Shown here piece after piece: positions 39,966 to 48,361 of a stretch of DNA of 64,000 bases. The translations under genes were made by a program, and so were the position numbers. Every line of letters begins with the position of its first letter. Position 1 is the stretch's first letter. The stretch spans positions 62,001-126,000 of the forward strand of contig NZ_FOLS01000017.1 in assembly GCF_900112375.1 (NCBI RefSeq), read 5' to 3'. Source of the stretch: Pseudomonas citronellolis (lineage in GTDB: Bacteria; Pseudomonadota; Gammaproteobacteria; Pseudomonadales; Pseudomonadaceae). The notes under the pieces are model-generated. The model ran no database searches. It saw only the letters and a list, made by a program, of their open reading frames with translations, and was not told the origin of the DNA.

Positions 39966-41384
39966 ATGGACAAGCAATACTGCCACTACCACCAGGCGCA
40001 GCCCGCCACCTGGTTCTGCCTGCCCTGCCAGCGCCACTACGGCGACTGCTGCGTGCCGCTGAACGCCGAAGCGCCGGAATACGCCCCGGCCTGCCCGCTG
40101 TGCCGCAACGGCCTGCAGTACCTGGGCGCGGCCAACAGCGCCCAGCCGTTCTGGGAGCGCCTGCCGAAGTTCTTCGCCTACGCCCTGCAGCCGGGCCCGC
40201 TGATGTTCGCCGCGGCGCTGGCCCTGGCCAGCCTGTTCATGCCCGGCATGCTGCTGCTGTGGCTGGCCCTGCTGAGCGTGGCCACCAAGTACCTGCACAG
40301 CGTCATCGAGGTGGTCAGCCTGGGCAGCAACGAGGCGCCCGGCCTGGGCGAGGCCTTCGACCTCTCCAGCCTCGGCGCCTTCCTGCGCCAGCTGGCGGTG
40401 TTCGTCGTGGCCGCGGTGCTGCTCTGGCTGGCCGCGGACTTCGACAATCCCTCGCTGTTCTGGGCGGTGAACGTCGCCCTGGTGCTGGTGCTGCCGGCCA
40501 GCGTCATCCGCCTGGCCCTGGACAAGAGCCTGGGCGCGGCGCTCAGCCCGGTGGAGGTCGGCCAGGTGATCGGCGCCATGGGCTGGCGCTACCTGATCCT
40601 CTGCGTGTTCCTGTTCATCCTCTGGCAATCGCCGAACTACCTGGCCTGGCTGCTCGGCTTCGGCCTGCCCAAGGTAGTGCTGATGCCGGTGATGGTGGCG
40701 CTGCTCGGCTACTTCGGCGTGGTGATGTGCGCAATGATGGGTTACGCCGTGTTCCAGTACCAGGGCGCGCTGGGCTACGCGGTGGCCGGCGATGACCTCG
40801 TGCAGGGCTTCCCAGAGGCCGAATGGCGCCGGCGCAGGGCGCTGGCCGAGGCCGAGGTGCGGGTGAAGGAAGGGCAGGGCGGCGCCGCCGTGGAAACCCT
40901 GGCCGCGGCCCTGCGCCAGGACCCCGAGGACCTGCGCCTGAACGAGCGCTACCACCAACTGCTGTACGGGCTGAACGAGCGCGAGGCCTGCCTGGCCCAC
41001 CTGGCGGACTACCTGCCCCTGGCGACGCGGCTGAACCCGCAACTGGCGGCCGGCGCGCTGCTCGATGCCCGGCAGTTGCAGGCCGACTACCTGCCGGACG
41101 ACCCGCTGGTGTGCGAACGTATCGCCGAGGTGCTGCTGCAGCGGCACAAGGCCCGCGAGGCCCTGAGTCTGCTGCGCAACCTGCACCAGCGCTTCCCGCA
41201 GTACCCGCAGATTCCGCGGGCGTACCTGCTGGCCGCGCGCGGCTTCGCCGAAGGCCTCGGGCAACTGGAGCCGGCCAGCAAGCTGCTGGCGTTCATCCGC
41301 CAGCGCTACCCGGACACGCCGTTGCTCGCCGAGGTGGCCAGCCTGGAACAGGTGCTGGAGAAGATGGCCCGCCAGGGCGGTTAG
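39966..41384 (+). CDS. Unrecognised zinc-binding/membrane/helical-repeat protein
   Basis: I do not recognise this 472-residue protein as a named family. The first 50 residues hold a B-box-like set of zinc ligands: C6xxH9, C18xxC21, C28C29 and C43xxC46. Five or six hydrophobic segments follow between about residues 75 and 270 (LMFAAALALASLFMPGMLLL, LAVFVVAAVLLWLAADF, YLILCVFLFILW and others). The last 170 residues are charged, helical and TPR-like (GAAVETLAAALRQDPEDLRL, VCERIAEVLLQRHKAREAL). The start is the ATG at 39966. It stands alone between the pnp terminator and a stress-gene pair, and I do not recall an equivalent beside pnp in P. aeruginosa. A membrane-bound assembly or stress function is only a guess. 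Confidence 0.7.
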   Translation: MDKQYCHYHQAQPATWFCLPCQRHYGDCCVPLNAEAPEYAPACPLCRNGLQYLGAANSAQPFWERLPKFFAYALQPGPLMFAAALALASLFMPGMLLLWLALLSVATKYLHSVIEVVSLGSNEAPGLGEAFDLSSLGAFLRQLAVFVVAAVLLWLAADFDNPSLFWAVNVALVLVLPASVIRLALDKSLGAALSPVEVGQVIGAMGWRYLILCVFLFILWQSPNYLAWLLGFGLPKVVLMPVMVALLGYFGVVMCAMMGYAVFQYQGALGYAVAGDDLVQGFPEAEWRRRRALAEAEVRVKEGQGGAAVETLAAALRQDPEDLRLNERYHQLLYGLNEREACLAHLADYLPLATRLNPQLAAGALLDARQLQADYLPDDPLVCERIAEVLLQRHKAREALSLLRNLHQRFPQYPQIPRAYLLAARGFAEGLGQLEPASKLLAFIRQRYPDTPLLAEVASLEQVLEKMARQGG

Positions 41385-41389
41385 CCCGT

Positions 41390-41429
41390 GCAAATTGCAC
41401 GGCGCCTTGGCCCCCAGTGTGCAATTTGC
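41390..41429. other. Perfect 11-bp inverted repeat GCAAATTGCAC...GTGCAATTTGC
   Basis: Arms 41390-41400 and 41419-41429 surround 18 bases. The left arm is part of a local palindrome GTGCAAATTGCAC (41388-41400). No T-run follows, so a regulator binding site for the BON gene downstream is as likely as a terminator. Confidence 0.55.
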
Positions 41430-41578
41430 CGGTCCAGGGGCCCCGGGCGATTTTGCTAGGTGTTTGATTTAAAAGGAATTAGCCTTCGCGGAAAAACTGG
41501 CCCGGAGCTTGCGATATCCCTTGTGAAACTGCCGCCAGGCATGGTCGCAGTTCCTTGCAAAGTACAGGAGAGATCGCC

Positions 41579-41929
41579 ATGAAACACCGTTTCAGCAAAC
41601 TGGCCCTTGCCGCTGCCACCGCTTCCGCCCTGAGCTTCTCGCTCGCCAGCCCGGTGTTCGCGCAACCGACGACCCTCGCTGCGAATGACACCGTGCAGAA
41701 GACCGAGGAAGCGGTTTCCGATACCTGGATCACCAGCAAGGTGAAATCCAGCCTGATCGCCAACAAGGACATCAGCGGCACCAGCATCAAGGTGGAAACC
41801 AACCAGGGCGTGGTCTCCCTGTCCGGTACCGTGAAGACCGACGCCGAGCGTGACCTGGCGATCGAAACCACCAAGGGCATCAAGGGCGTCAAGGCGGTAT
41901 CCGCCGACGGCCTGAAGGCCGTGGACTGA
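41579..41929 (+). CDS. Periplasmic BON-domain protein (OsmY-like)
   Basis: This 116-residue protein has a signal peptide ([20 protein letters not shown], cleavage near SPVFA-Q, residues 29-30). One BON domain follows (residues 45-116: [51 protein letters not shown]). BON domains bind phospholipid surfaces; OsmY is induced by osmotic stress. AGGAG precedes the ATG. It corresponds to PA4739, and the CsbD gene follows 52 bases downstream, as in P. aeruginosa, so the two are likely a general-stress pair. I found no clear alternative-sigma promoter in the 149 bases downstream of the inverted repeat. Confidence 0.9.
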   Translation: MKHRFSKLALAAATASALSFSLASPVFAQPTTLAANDTVQKTEEAVSDTWITSKVKSSLIANKDISGTSIKVETNQGVVSLSGTVKTDAERDLAIETTKGIKGVKAVSADGLKAVD

Positions 41930-41981
41930 CAATGGCGGCCCGGCTCGCGCCGGGCCTGCCCATCGAACGAGGAATAGCGTG

Positions 41982-42179
41982 ATGAATTCCGACGTGATCA
42001 AGGGCAAGTGGAAGCAGCTGTCCGGCACCCTGAAGGAAAAGTGGGGCAAGCTGACCGACGACGACCTGCAAGTGGCGGACGGACATGCCGAATACCTGGT
42101 CGGCAAGCTGCAGGAACGCTACGGCTGGAGCCGCGACCGCGCGGAGCGGGAAGTCCGCGACTTCAGCGACCGCCTGTAA
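41982..42179 (+). CDS. CsbD-family stress protein
   Basis: This 65-residue hydrophilic protein matches the CsbD/YjbJ family: [40 protein letters not shown] and [20 protein letters not shown]. The molecular function is unknown; relatives are abundant in stress and stationary phase. The ATG at 41982 is preceded by GAGGA; a GTG one codon earlier is also possible. It follows the BON gene and ends at a strong hairpin terminator shared with the convergent rhomboid gene. Confidence 0.92.
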   Translation: MNSDVIKGKWKQLSGTLKEKWGKLTDDDLQVADGHAEYLVGKLQERYGWSRDRAEREVRDFSDRL

Positions 42180-42202
42180 TCCAGCGCGAGGTTTCACTGG
42201 GC

Positions 42203-42231
42203 CCCGCCGGCGCAAGCCGGCGGGACCTTTT
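42203..42231. terminator. Terminator between csbD-like gene and rhomboid gene
   Basis: CCCGCCGGC-GCAA-GCCGGCGGG followed by ACCTTTT on the plus strand. This is a perfect 9-bp stem with a GCAA tetraloop between convergent genes. Confidence 0.82.
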
Positions 42232-42233
42232 CG

Positions 42234-43685
42234 TCAGCGCGCCAGTTGCTGCTGGTAGAGCGCCAGCTGCCGCGTCTGCTCGGCTTCGGGGTAGCGCTGG
42301 CGGAGGAACTGCGCCAGCTCGCGCAGGCCCTGGCTGTCGCGCTGGGCGCCGAGGCGCTTGGCCAGTTGCAGCGTCATCTGCGGCAGCTGCGCCGGGTGCT
42401 GGCTGCTTTTCGCCAGGCGCCGCCAGGCACCCAGGGCGCGCGGCCCGTCTTCCAGTTGCAGGAGCCGTTGCAGCAGGTGCAGCTGCACCGCGGGGTGGGC
42501 CAACTGGCGCTGTTTCTCCGCGGCGCTGTCGTCGGCCAGGCGGCGCAGCAGTCCGGTGGCCTCGCTCGGCGGCAGGGCGAACAACTGCTTGAGCACGGCA
42601 CCGAGCAGCGCGGCGTCCTGGCGGGAGACGGCCACACCGTACAGGCGTTCGATCAGCAGCAGGCGCCCGGGGTGGCGCTGCAGCAGGTCCTGCCCGCGGC
42701 TCGCCGCCTGGTCCAGGGCGAAGCGGCCGATCAGCGCGTCGAGGGCGGCCAGGTCGCGCTTGAAGCCGGCGTCGGGGTCTTCCTTGGCCAGGTAGGCCTC
42801 GTCGACCTTCAGCCGCCCGAAGCGGCGCGGCAGCCACACCAGCAGGAAGCCCGAGGCCAGGCCGCCGAGGTGGGCGTAGTAGTTGACGTGGTCGGCGGCG
42901 CGCAGCAGGCCGTAGAGCTCCTTGCCCATCCACAGCGGCAGTATCCACAGCGCCGGCGCGCTGAAGTAGCCGAGCAGCGGCCCCAGCCAGTAGAAGAAGC
43001 GGATGCGCCGCAGCCCGTAGACGCCAATGTACATGCCCATGAGCCCGGAGATGGCGCCGGAGGCGCCGATGCCGGTCACCCACACCGGGTCCAGCGCCCA
43101 CCACAGCAGGCCGGAGCACAGCCCGCTGGCCAGGTACAGGGCGAGGTACTTGAGGCGGCCCAGGGCGATTTCCAGGGCGAAGCCGAAGATGAACAGGAAC
43201 ACCATGTTGCCGGCCAGGTGCCAGAAGTCGCCGTGCAGGAACATGGAGCCGAACAGCCCCTGCAGGCTGAACTGCGCCGGGATGAAGCCGAAGCGCAGCG
43301 AACTCAGGCGGTCGCGCGCGGCCTCGGCGCTGGCCCGCGCCGACTGCCAGGCCGGGTCCTGCTGGAAGGCCGGCTGGCCGCGCAATTCATGGCCGAACTC
43401 CAGGTCGCGGAGGATCAGCCAGGCCAGGTCCTGGCGGCGCAGGCCGTCGATGGCGCGCTTCTGGTTGTCGTCCAGCTTCTCGCGGCGCGCCAGCGATTCG
43501 CCGAACAGCGCGCGCTCGCGGCCCAGCAGGTCCAGCTCCAGGTAGACGCCGACGGCCTGTTCCTGGCGCGCCCGGTCGCCACCCTGGTAGACGAAGAAGA
43601 TCAGGCAGTTGAGCAGGATCAGCAGCAGCGTCACCAGCGGCGGTTTCTTCCAGTCCAGCGGGTGTTCGGCGGGCACGATGAGCAT
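42234..43685 (-). CDS. Rhomboid-family intramembrane serine protease with C-terminal helical extension
   Basis: This 483-residue membrane protein has a first transmembrane segment at residues 17-33, then a roughly 100-residue charged region before the rhomboid core. In the core, HLAGN (H156, N160) lies in one helix, GIGASGAISG carries the nucleophile S209, and YYAHLGGLASGF has the catalytic H272. About 190 residues after the core form soluble helical repeats (LLQRLLQLEDGPRALGAWRR), a possible TPR-like domain. All catalytic residues are present, so it should be active. The substrate is unknown. It stands alone, convergent with the csbD-like gene, with 59 bases to the next gene upstream on the same strand. 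Confidence 0.9.
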   Translation of the reverse strand: MLIVPAEHPLDWKKPPLVTLLLILLNCLIFFVYQGGDRARQEQAVGVYLELDLLGRERALFGESLARREKLDDNQKRAIDGLRRQDLAWLILRDLEFGHELRGQPAFQQDPAWQSARASAEAARDRLSSLRFGFIPAQFSLQGLFGSMFLHGDFWHLAGNMVFLFIFGFALEIALGRLKYLALYLASGLCSGLLWWALDPVWVTGIGASGAISGLMGMYIGVYGLRRIRFFYWLGPLLGYFSAPALWILPLWMGKELYGLLRAADHVNYYAHLGGLASGFLLVWLPRRFGRLKVDEAYLAKEDPDAGFKRDLAALDALIGRFALDQAASRGQDLLQRHPGRLLLIERLYGVAVSRQDAALLGAVLKQLFALPPSEATGLLRRLADDSAAEKQRQLAHPAVQLHLLQRLLQLEDGPRALGAWRRLAKSSQHPAQLPQMTLQLAKRLGAQRDSQGLRELAQFLRQRYPEAEQTRQLALYQQQLAR

Positions 43686-43744
43686 GGGCGACCTGTCCTT
43701 GGCGGTGATGGCGCGAGACTATCACCGGCACCGGGCGCTGTCTG

Positions 43745-44041
43745 TCAGTTGCTGCGCTTGCTCTGGATGGCGTCGACGCGGTTGCCGCGCAGGCGCACGA
43801 AATACAGCATGCCGTTCCAGGGCCCGTAGATCCATTCCTCCACCCGCACCTCCTCGCGCTGGCCCCAGTCGCCGACGACGATGCGGTTGCCCAGGTAGGA
43901 ACGGTCCACCGGCTGGCCGCAGCGTTCGAGCACGTCGCTGCTGGTGTCGCCGCTGCTGATCAGGCGGCTGCCGCAGCGCAGGCTGTCGGCCAGCGCCGGG
44001 GCGGCGGCGAGCAGCAGCAGGGGGAGGAGGAACAGGCGCAT
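43745..44041 (-). CDS. DUF2845 periplasmic protein (first of a tandem pair)
   Basis: This 98-residue protein has a signal peptide (MRLFLLPLLLLAAAPALA-D). The mature part starts LRCGSRLISSGDTSSDVLER and has two Cys (LRCG and ERCGQP) that could form a disulfide, then VRVEEWIYGPWNGMLYFVRL. The DUF2845 function is unknown. The fold may resemble SmpA/BamE-type small domains because of the DVLERCGQP segment. GGAG precedes the ATG. It lies 16 bases after its paralogue at 44058-44348, so the two are one operon, probably with the DUF748 gene upstream. Confidence 0.85.
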   Translation of the reverse strand: MRLFLLPLLLLAAAPALADSLRCGSRLISSGDTSSDVLERCGQPVDRSYLGNRIVVGDWGQREEVRVEEWIYGPWNGMLYFVRLRGNRVDAIQSKRSN

Positions 44042-44057
44042 GGCGGCTCCGCTGCGC

Positions 44058-44348
44058 TCAGTCGCGCTTGAATTCGATACGCTTGAGGCGGTTGGCTTCG
44101 AAGGTGAGGATGTAGGTGGCGCCGTTGCGCGGGCCGTACACCCATTCCTCGACCTTGAACTCGCGGCGGTCGTAGCCGCCGAGGGTGTAGCCGACGTCGT
44201 CGCGATGGTCCGGCGCGCCGCACTTCTGCTCCACTTCCCAGGCACGGTCGCCGACGCTGACCAGGGCGCTGCCGCAGCGCATGCTGTCGGCCTGGGCACC
44301 GGCACTGGCCAACAGCAGGGCGCCGGCCAGCAGGGGAAGGGACTTCAT
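44058..44348 (-). CDS. DUF2845 periplasmic protein (second of a tandem pair)
   Basis: This 96-residue protein has a signal peptide (MKSLPLLAGALLLASAGAQA-D). The mature part, SMRCGSALVSVGDRAWEVEQ then KCGAPDHRDD, shares two Cys and the KVEEWVYGPRNGATYILTF motif with its neighbour, so the pair arose by tandem duplication and then diverged. I took the ATG at 44348, since the five residues before it spoil the signal peptide. It follows the DUF748 gene by 11 bases. Function is unknown. Confidence 0.85.
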   Translation of the reverse strand: MKSLPLLAGALLLASAGAQADSMRCGSALVSVGDRAWEVEQKCGAPDHRDDVGYTLGGYDRREFKVEEWVYGPRNGATYILTFEANRLKRIEFKRD

Positions 44349-44359
44349 CGGGGCGTGCC

Positions 44360-47300
44360 TCATTCGCTGTCGAGGTGGAGCTGGGTGATGACCTCGCCGC
44401 CCTTTTCCGCCTCGGCCTGGCTGACGTCGATCAGGTAGATGCGATCATCCCCCAGTCCGCCCTTGGTGACCAGATAGTCCTTGATGTGCGCGCCGCGCTC
44501 CTGGGCCAGCTTGCGCAGCAGCAACTGGCTGCCGCTCCAGGAGTCGACCACCGCCTGGCGCAGCTTGGCTGTGCGCTCGTCCTTGCCCAGTTCCTGCCAC
44601 TCGGCCGGCGGCTGTTTCTTCAGGCGCGTGCGGTAGATGCCTTCGAGCAGGGCCGGCTGCAGGTCTTCCGGCACCTCCAGCTGGCTGGCGTCGCTGGGCA
44701 CCTTGTCGCCGCGGCGCTGCAGCATCTTGTAGTAGTTGCTGCGGAATTCCTGCTGCAGGCGCTGCTCGGCCAGCAGCGGGCCGTCGGCCGCGGCGGCGCT
44801 CACGCCCTCGACTTCCAGCTTCAGCGCCGGGCGCTGCTTGAGCGCGGCGGCGAGCTTGTCGAGGTTGCCTTGCGCCGCGGGCGTCAGCTCGCTGGAGCCC
44901 GCGGCGAAGGGCACGTTGCCCAGGTCCTCGTCGCCACCACCGGCGGCCAGGCCGGCGATGAACTTGAAGGGTGCCTGCACGGCGCGCAGCACCAGGTTGC
45001 GCAGGGTCTGCCAGACGATGGGCATGACGCTGAACTGCGGGTTGTTCAGGTCGCCTTCCACCGGCAGCTGGATGTCGATGTTGCCGTTGGTGTCCTTGAG
45101 CAGGGCCACCGCCAGCTTCACTGGCAGGTCGACGGCGTCGGGGCTGTCGACCTTCTCGCCCAGCTGCAGGTGTTCCACCAGCACCTTGTTGTCGGCCTTC
45201 AACTGGCCCTTGGTGATCTGGTAGTGCAGGTCGAGGTTGAGCCGGCCCTTGCGGATGCGGTAGCCGGCGAACTTGCCGGAGTAGGGCGTCAGGGTGGTCA
45301 GCTCGACGCGCTTGAAGCTGGTGGCGATGTCCAGCTTCTCTAGCGGCGAGAAGGGGTTGAGGCTGCCCTTGATGGTGACCGGGGCGTACTTGTCGACCTT
45401 GCCCTTGATGTCGACGCTGGCCGGCTGCGGGTTGCGGTTGTCGAGGGTGCCGATCTCGCCGCCCAGTTGCTGGATGGCGGTGGCGAAGTCCGGGCGCAGG
45501 GTCAGGTCGGCGAAGTTGGCCGAGCCGTCGTTGATGCGGATGCCGCCGATGTGGATGCCCAGGGGCTTGTCGCTGCCGGCCTTGGCCGGGCTGGCGGCGC
45601 CCTTGGCCGCCGGCTGTTCGGGCTGGGCGATGATCAGCTCGCTGACGTTGGTGCTGCGGTCCTCGTTGATGATGAAGCGCGCGTAGGGCTGCTCGAAGGA
45701 CACGCTCTGGATCACCAGGCTGTCGCCATGCTTGTAGGCCAGCCCGTCGAGGGTGAGCTTCTGCCATTTGACGAAGTCGCGGTTCTTCAGGGTGTCCAGG
45801 GTGTGCAACTGGCTGACCTCGGCGCTGCCGCCGACGCTGAAGGCCAGCGGCTCGGTGCTCTTGAGGTCGACGTCGAGTTTGCTGGCGAGGAAGCCGCTGC
45901 GCAGCTCCAGGCGGATGAAGGGTTCCAGGTACGACTGCGCCAGGCGCAGGTCGATGTCGCGGGTGGCGACCTTGAGCCTGGCGCTGACAGGGTTGGGGAT
46001 GACGCTGCCGCTGGCCTCGATCAGCCCGCGGTTGCCGATGCCGGTCTTGAGCTTGAGCTGCAGCGCCTGGGTCAGCGAGCTGTCGAGGTCCTGCAGGTCG
46101 AGGTCCAGCGGGCCGACGTCCAGGGCCACCGATCTGGCCGGTACGCGGTCGGCCAGGTGCACCTTGTAGCCGCGCAGCTGGGTGTCGCGCAGGACCACGT
46201 GCCAGGGCTTCTGCGGCTCGGTCGGCTTGGCCGGTTCCGGCGGCGGGCTTGCCGGCTTGTCGGCGGCGGCCGCAGCCTGGTCGGCTTGGGCTTGGGCTTG
46301 GGCTTGGGCTTGGGCTTGGGCTTGGGCTTGGGCTTGGGCTTGGGCTTGGGCTTGGGCATGGGCTTGGGCCTCTGCTTCAGGTTTGGCCTCGGGCTTCGCC
46401 GCGGCCTGGGTTGCGGTCTTGTCCGCCGGGGCCGCATCGGTCTTGGCGGGCGCAGGGCTGGCCGCGTCCGCTACGGGCTTGGCGGCCGGCGCGGTGTCGG
46501 CGGGTTGCGCTGCCGCATCGGCGGCGGGTTCCGGCTGCTCGGCAGGGGCCGGCTTGCGCGCGGGCTTCTGGAAGTCGGCGAAGAGTTTCTGCCAGTCGAG
46601 CTGGCCGTCCTTCTCGCGGGCCGCCCAGGTTTCCAGGCCCTGGCTGCGGATCTGGCCGACCAGCACTTCGCGCTTGGCCAGGTCCAGGCTGGTCTCGGCC
46701 ACGTCGAGGCTGGCCAGGGTGACCAGCGGCTTGCCGGCCGGGCTCTTGAGGTCGAGGTCACGCAGGTTGGCGCTGGTCTTTTCCAACTGCAGCTGGGTGT
46801 CCTTGCTCAGGTCCAGCTTGTACTCGGTGGCAACGCTGAGGATGCCCTTCTGCAACTCCAGCGGCGCGTTGTCGCGCACATAGGGCCACCAGGCCTTGAG
46901 CGGAATGCCCTGGATCGACAGGCTGCCGCTGGAGGCGAATGGGGTCAGGCTGAGGTCGCCCTTCCAGTCGACCTTGCCGCCGTGGGGGCCGGTGCCGCTC
47001 AGGGTCATCTGCGCGCCGCTGTCGGGCAGGGTGCTGAGGTTGTGCAGCTCGAAGCCCAGCGGGTCGAAGACGAAATCCACCTGCTCGCTCGGGCGGTTGT
47101 CCTGGAAGTGCACGCTGCCCTGGCTCAGGGCGACGCGCTCGATGCGCAGCGGAAAGGGCTTGCTGTCCGGCTGCTCGGGCTTGGGCTCGCTGGGCGGCAG
47201 CTTGAACAGGCGGCTGAGGTTGAGGCTGCCGTCCTCGGCGAACACCACTTCGCCATGGGGCTTGTCCAGTTGCACGTCGGCCAGGTGCAGCTGGCGCGTC

Positions 47301-47584
47301 CACAGGCTGTCGAGCTGCAGGTTGGCGTACAGGCGCTCGAAGGCCACCTGCTCCTGGCCGGGCTGGCCGATGCGCAGGCCCCAGACGTTCAGCTCCAGGC
47401 TGAAGGGGTTGAGTTCGATGCGCTCGATGTGCGCCGGCACGGTGGCGTACTGGGCCAGTTGCTGGTTGGCCACGCGCAGGGCGATGCCGGGGAGGATCAA
47501 GAAGCCCAGCAGGCAATAGAGGAGGAACAGCAGCACCAGGGTGCCGATCGCGCGAATCAATCCTTTGGGCATAGCGGGAGTCAT
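44360..47584 (-). CDS. Large DUF748 (AsmA-like) envelope protein
   Basis: This 1074-residue protein is anchored by one N-terminal transmembrane helix (residues about 9-30) with a long periplasmic part. It has AsmA/YhdP-type repeats typical of DUF748, seen in VPAHIERIELNPFSLELNVWG and later in FAGYRIRKGRLNLDLHYQ and LPVKLAVALLKDTNGNIDI. Near the end the VPFAAGSSELTPAAQGNLDKL segment resembles an OmpA-like motif. Residues about 360-480 are low-complexity, with Ala/Pro/Lys and a run of Ala-Gln dipeptides. Related proteins bridge inner and outer membranes and may move lipid, but this is inference. I chose the ATG at 47584 because GGAAA lies before it; 47572 is an alternative. Confidence 0.82.
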   Translation of the reverse strand: MTPAMPKGLIRAIGTLVLLFLLYCLLGFLILPGIALRVANQQLAQYATVPAHIERIELNPFSLELNVWGLRIGQPGQEQVAFERLYANLQLDSLWTRQLHLADVQLDKPHGEVVFAEDGSLNLSRLFKLPPSEPKPEQPDSKPFPLRIERVALSQGSVHFQDNRPSEQVDFVFDPLGFELHNLSTLPDSGAQMTLSGTGPHGGKVDWKGDLSLTPFASSGSLSIQGIPLKAWWPYVRDNAPLELQKGILSVATEYKLDLSKDTQLQLEKTSANLRDLDLKSPAGKPLVTLASLDVAETSLDLAKREVLVGQIRSQGLETWAAREKDGQLDWQKLFADFQKPARKPAPAEQPEPAADAAAQPADTAPAAKPVADAASPAPAKTDAAPADKTATQAAAKPEAKPEAEAQAHAQAQAQAQAQAQAQAQAQAQAQAQADQAAAAADKPASPPPEPAKPTEPQKPWHVVLRDTQLRGYKVHLADRVPARSVALDVGPLDLDLQDLDSSLTQALQLKLKTGIGNRGLIEASGSVIPNPVSARLKVATRDIDLRLAQSYLEPFIRLELRSGFLASKLDVDLKSTEPLAFSVGGSAEVSQLHTLDTLKNRDFVKWQKLTLDGLAYKHGDSLVIQSVSFEQPYARFIINEDRSTNVSELIIAQPEQPAAKGAASPAKAGSDKPLGIHIGGIRINDGSANFADLTLRPDFATAIQQLGGEIGTLDNRNPQPASVDIKGKVDKYAPVTIKGSLNPFSPLEKLDIATSFKRVELTTLTPYSGKFAGYRIRKGRLNLDLHYQITKGQLKADNKVLVEHLQLGEKVDSPDAVDLPVKLAVALLKDTNGNIDIQLPVEGDLNNPQFSVMPIVWQTLRNLVLRAVQAPFKFIAGLAAGGGDEDLGNVPFAAGSSELTPAAQGNLDKLAAALKQRPALKLEVEGVSAAAADGPLLAEQRLQQEFRSNYYKMLQRRGDKVPSDASQLEVPEDLQPALLEGIYRTRLKKQPPAEWQELGKDERTAKLRQAVVDSWSGSQLLLRKLAQERGAHIKDYLVTKGGLGDDRIYLIDVSQAEAEKGGEVITQLHLDSE
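46285..46368. repeat. Hexanucleotide microsatellite (CTTGGG)n inside the DUF748 gene
   Basis: Twelve perfect CTTGGG units (46285-46356), one CATGGG, then one more CTTGGG. On the coding strand it encodes alternating Ala-Gln with one Ala-His. Gain or loss of units keeps the frame. Confidence 0.97.
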
Positions 47585-47663
47585 TTTCCGTCGTGGCGTA
47601 CCTCGGAGTATGGCACGCGTGCAAAGTTCCAAGTCTTGAGCCGTGGCAGCGCGGCCGCGGCGC

Positions 47664-48284
47664 TCAGGCCTGCAGGTTGTGCTGGCGGGCGAACTCCACC
47701 AGGTCCACCAGGCTGTTCAGCTGCAGTTTCTCGAGGATGCGCGTCTTGTAGGTGCTGACGGTCTTCTGGCTGAGGAACAGCTCCTCGGCGATCTGCTTGT
47801 TGCTCAGGCCGCGCACCAGGCTGCGCAGCACCACCAGCTCGCGCGGGGTGAGCGCCGCCACCGGGTCGTCGCCGGGCTGCCCGGGCGCGCCCAGGGGGCG
47901 CTCGGGGAAGCAGCGGTAGCCGGCGACCAGCATGCGCGCGGCGTTGAGGATGGCCGTGGTGTCCTTGTTCTTGCTGACGAAACCGTGCCCGCCGGCGGCT
48001 TCCACGCGGTTGGCGTAGAGCCGCTCGTCCTGGGAGCTGAGCACCAGCAGGCGGATGTTCTCGTCGAAGATGTGCACCCGCGCCAGCAGGTCCATGCCGT
48101 CCATGCCCGGCAGGTTGAGGTCGAGGATGACCAGGTCGGGCTTGTGCTGGCGCACCAGGTTGAGCCCGGCGTTACCGTCGTCGGCTTCGCCGACGATTTC
48201 GAACTGGGGGTCCTGGGCGAGCAGCGAGCGAATCGCCAGGCGCATGGCCGGGTGATCCTCCACCACGATGACGCGTTTGTTCAT
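47664..48284 (-). CDS. LuxR/FixJ-family response regulator (BvgA/RocA-like)
   Basis: This 206-residue regulator has a receiver domain (residues 1-120) with the acidic pair E9/D10, phospho-acceptor D55 in LVILDLNLPGMDG and the conserved lysine in FVSKNK. A C-terminal LuxR-type helix-turn-helix follows (LTPRELVVLRSLVRGLSNKQ, then IAEELFLSQKTVSTYKTRI). The pattern is like BvgA and P. aeruginosa RocA1. The ATG at 48284 has AAAGGA upstream. No histidine kinase is adjacent, so it is an orphan within the window and its signal and targets cannot be inferred. Confidence 0.88.
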   Translation of the reverse strand: MNKRVIVVEDHPAMRLAIRSLLAQDPQFEIVGEADDGNAGLNLVRQHKPDLVILDLNLPGMDGMDLLARVHIFDENIRLLVLSSQDERLYANRVEAAGGHGFVSKNKDTTAILNAARMLVAGYRCFPERPLGAPGQPGDDPVAALTPRELVVLRSLVRGLSNKQIAEELFLSQKTVSTYKTRILEKLQLNSLVDLVEFARQHNLQA

Positions 48285-48361
48285 GGGCAATCCTTTAAGG
48301 CGCGATCCGCCCAATGAAGATAGCCCAGTTGGCGCGACCTTGCGGCCGCGCCCGGCGAGGC

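Noticed and set aside
46285..46368. CTTGGG array as a regulatory iteron or origin
   Set aside because: It is inside an intact reading frame and encodes a plausible Ala-Gln linker. No DnaA boxes or partition genes lie nearby.
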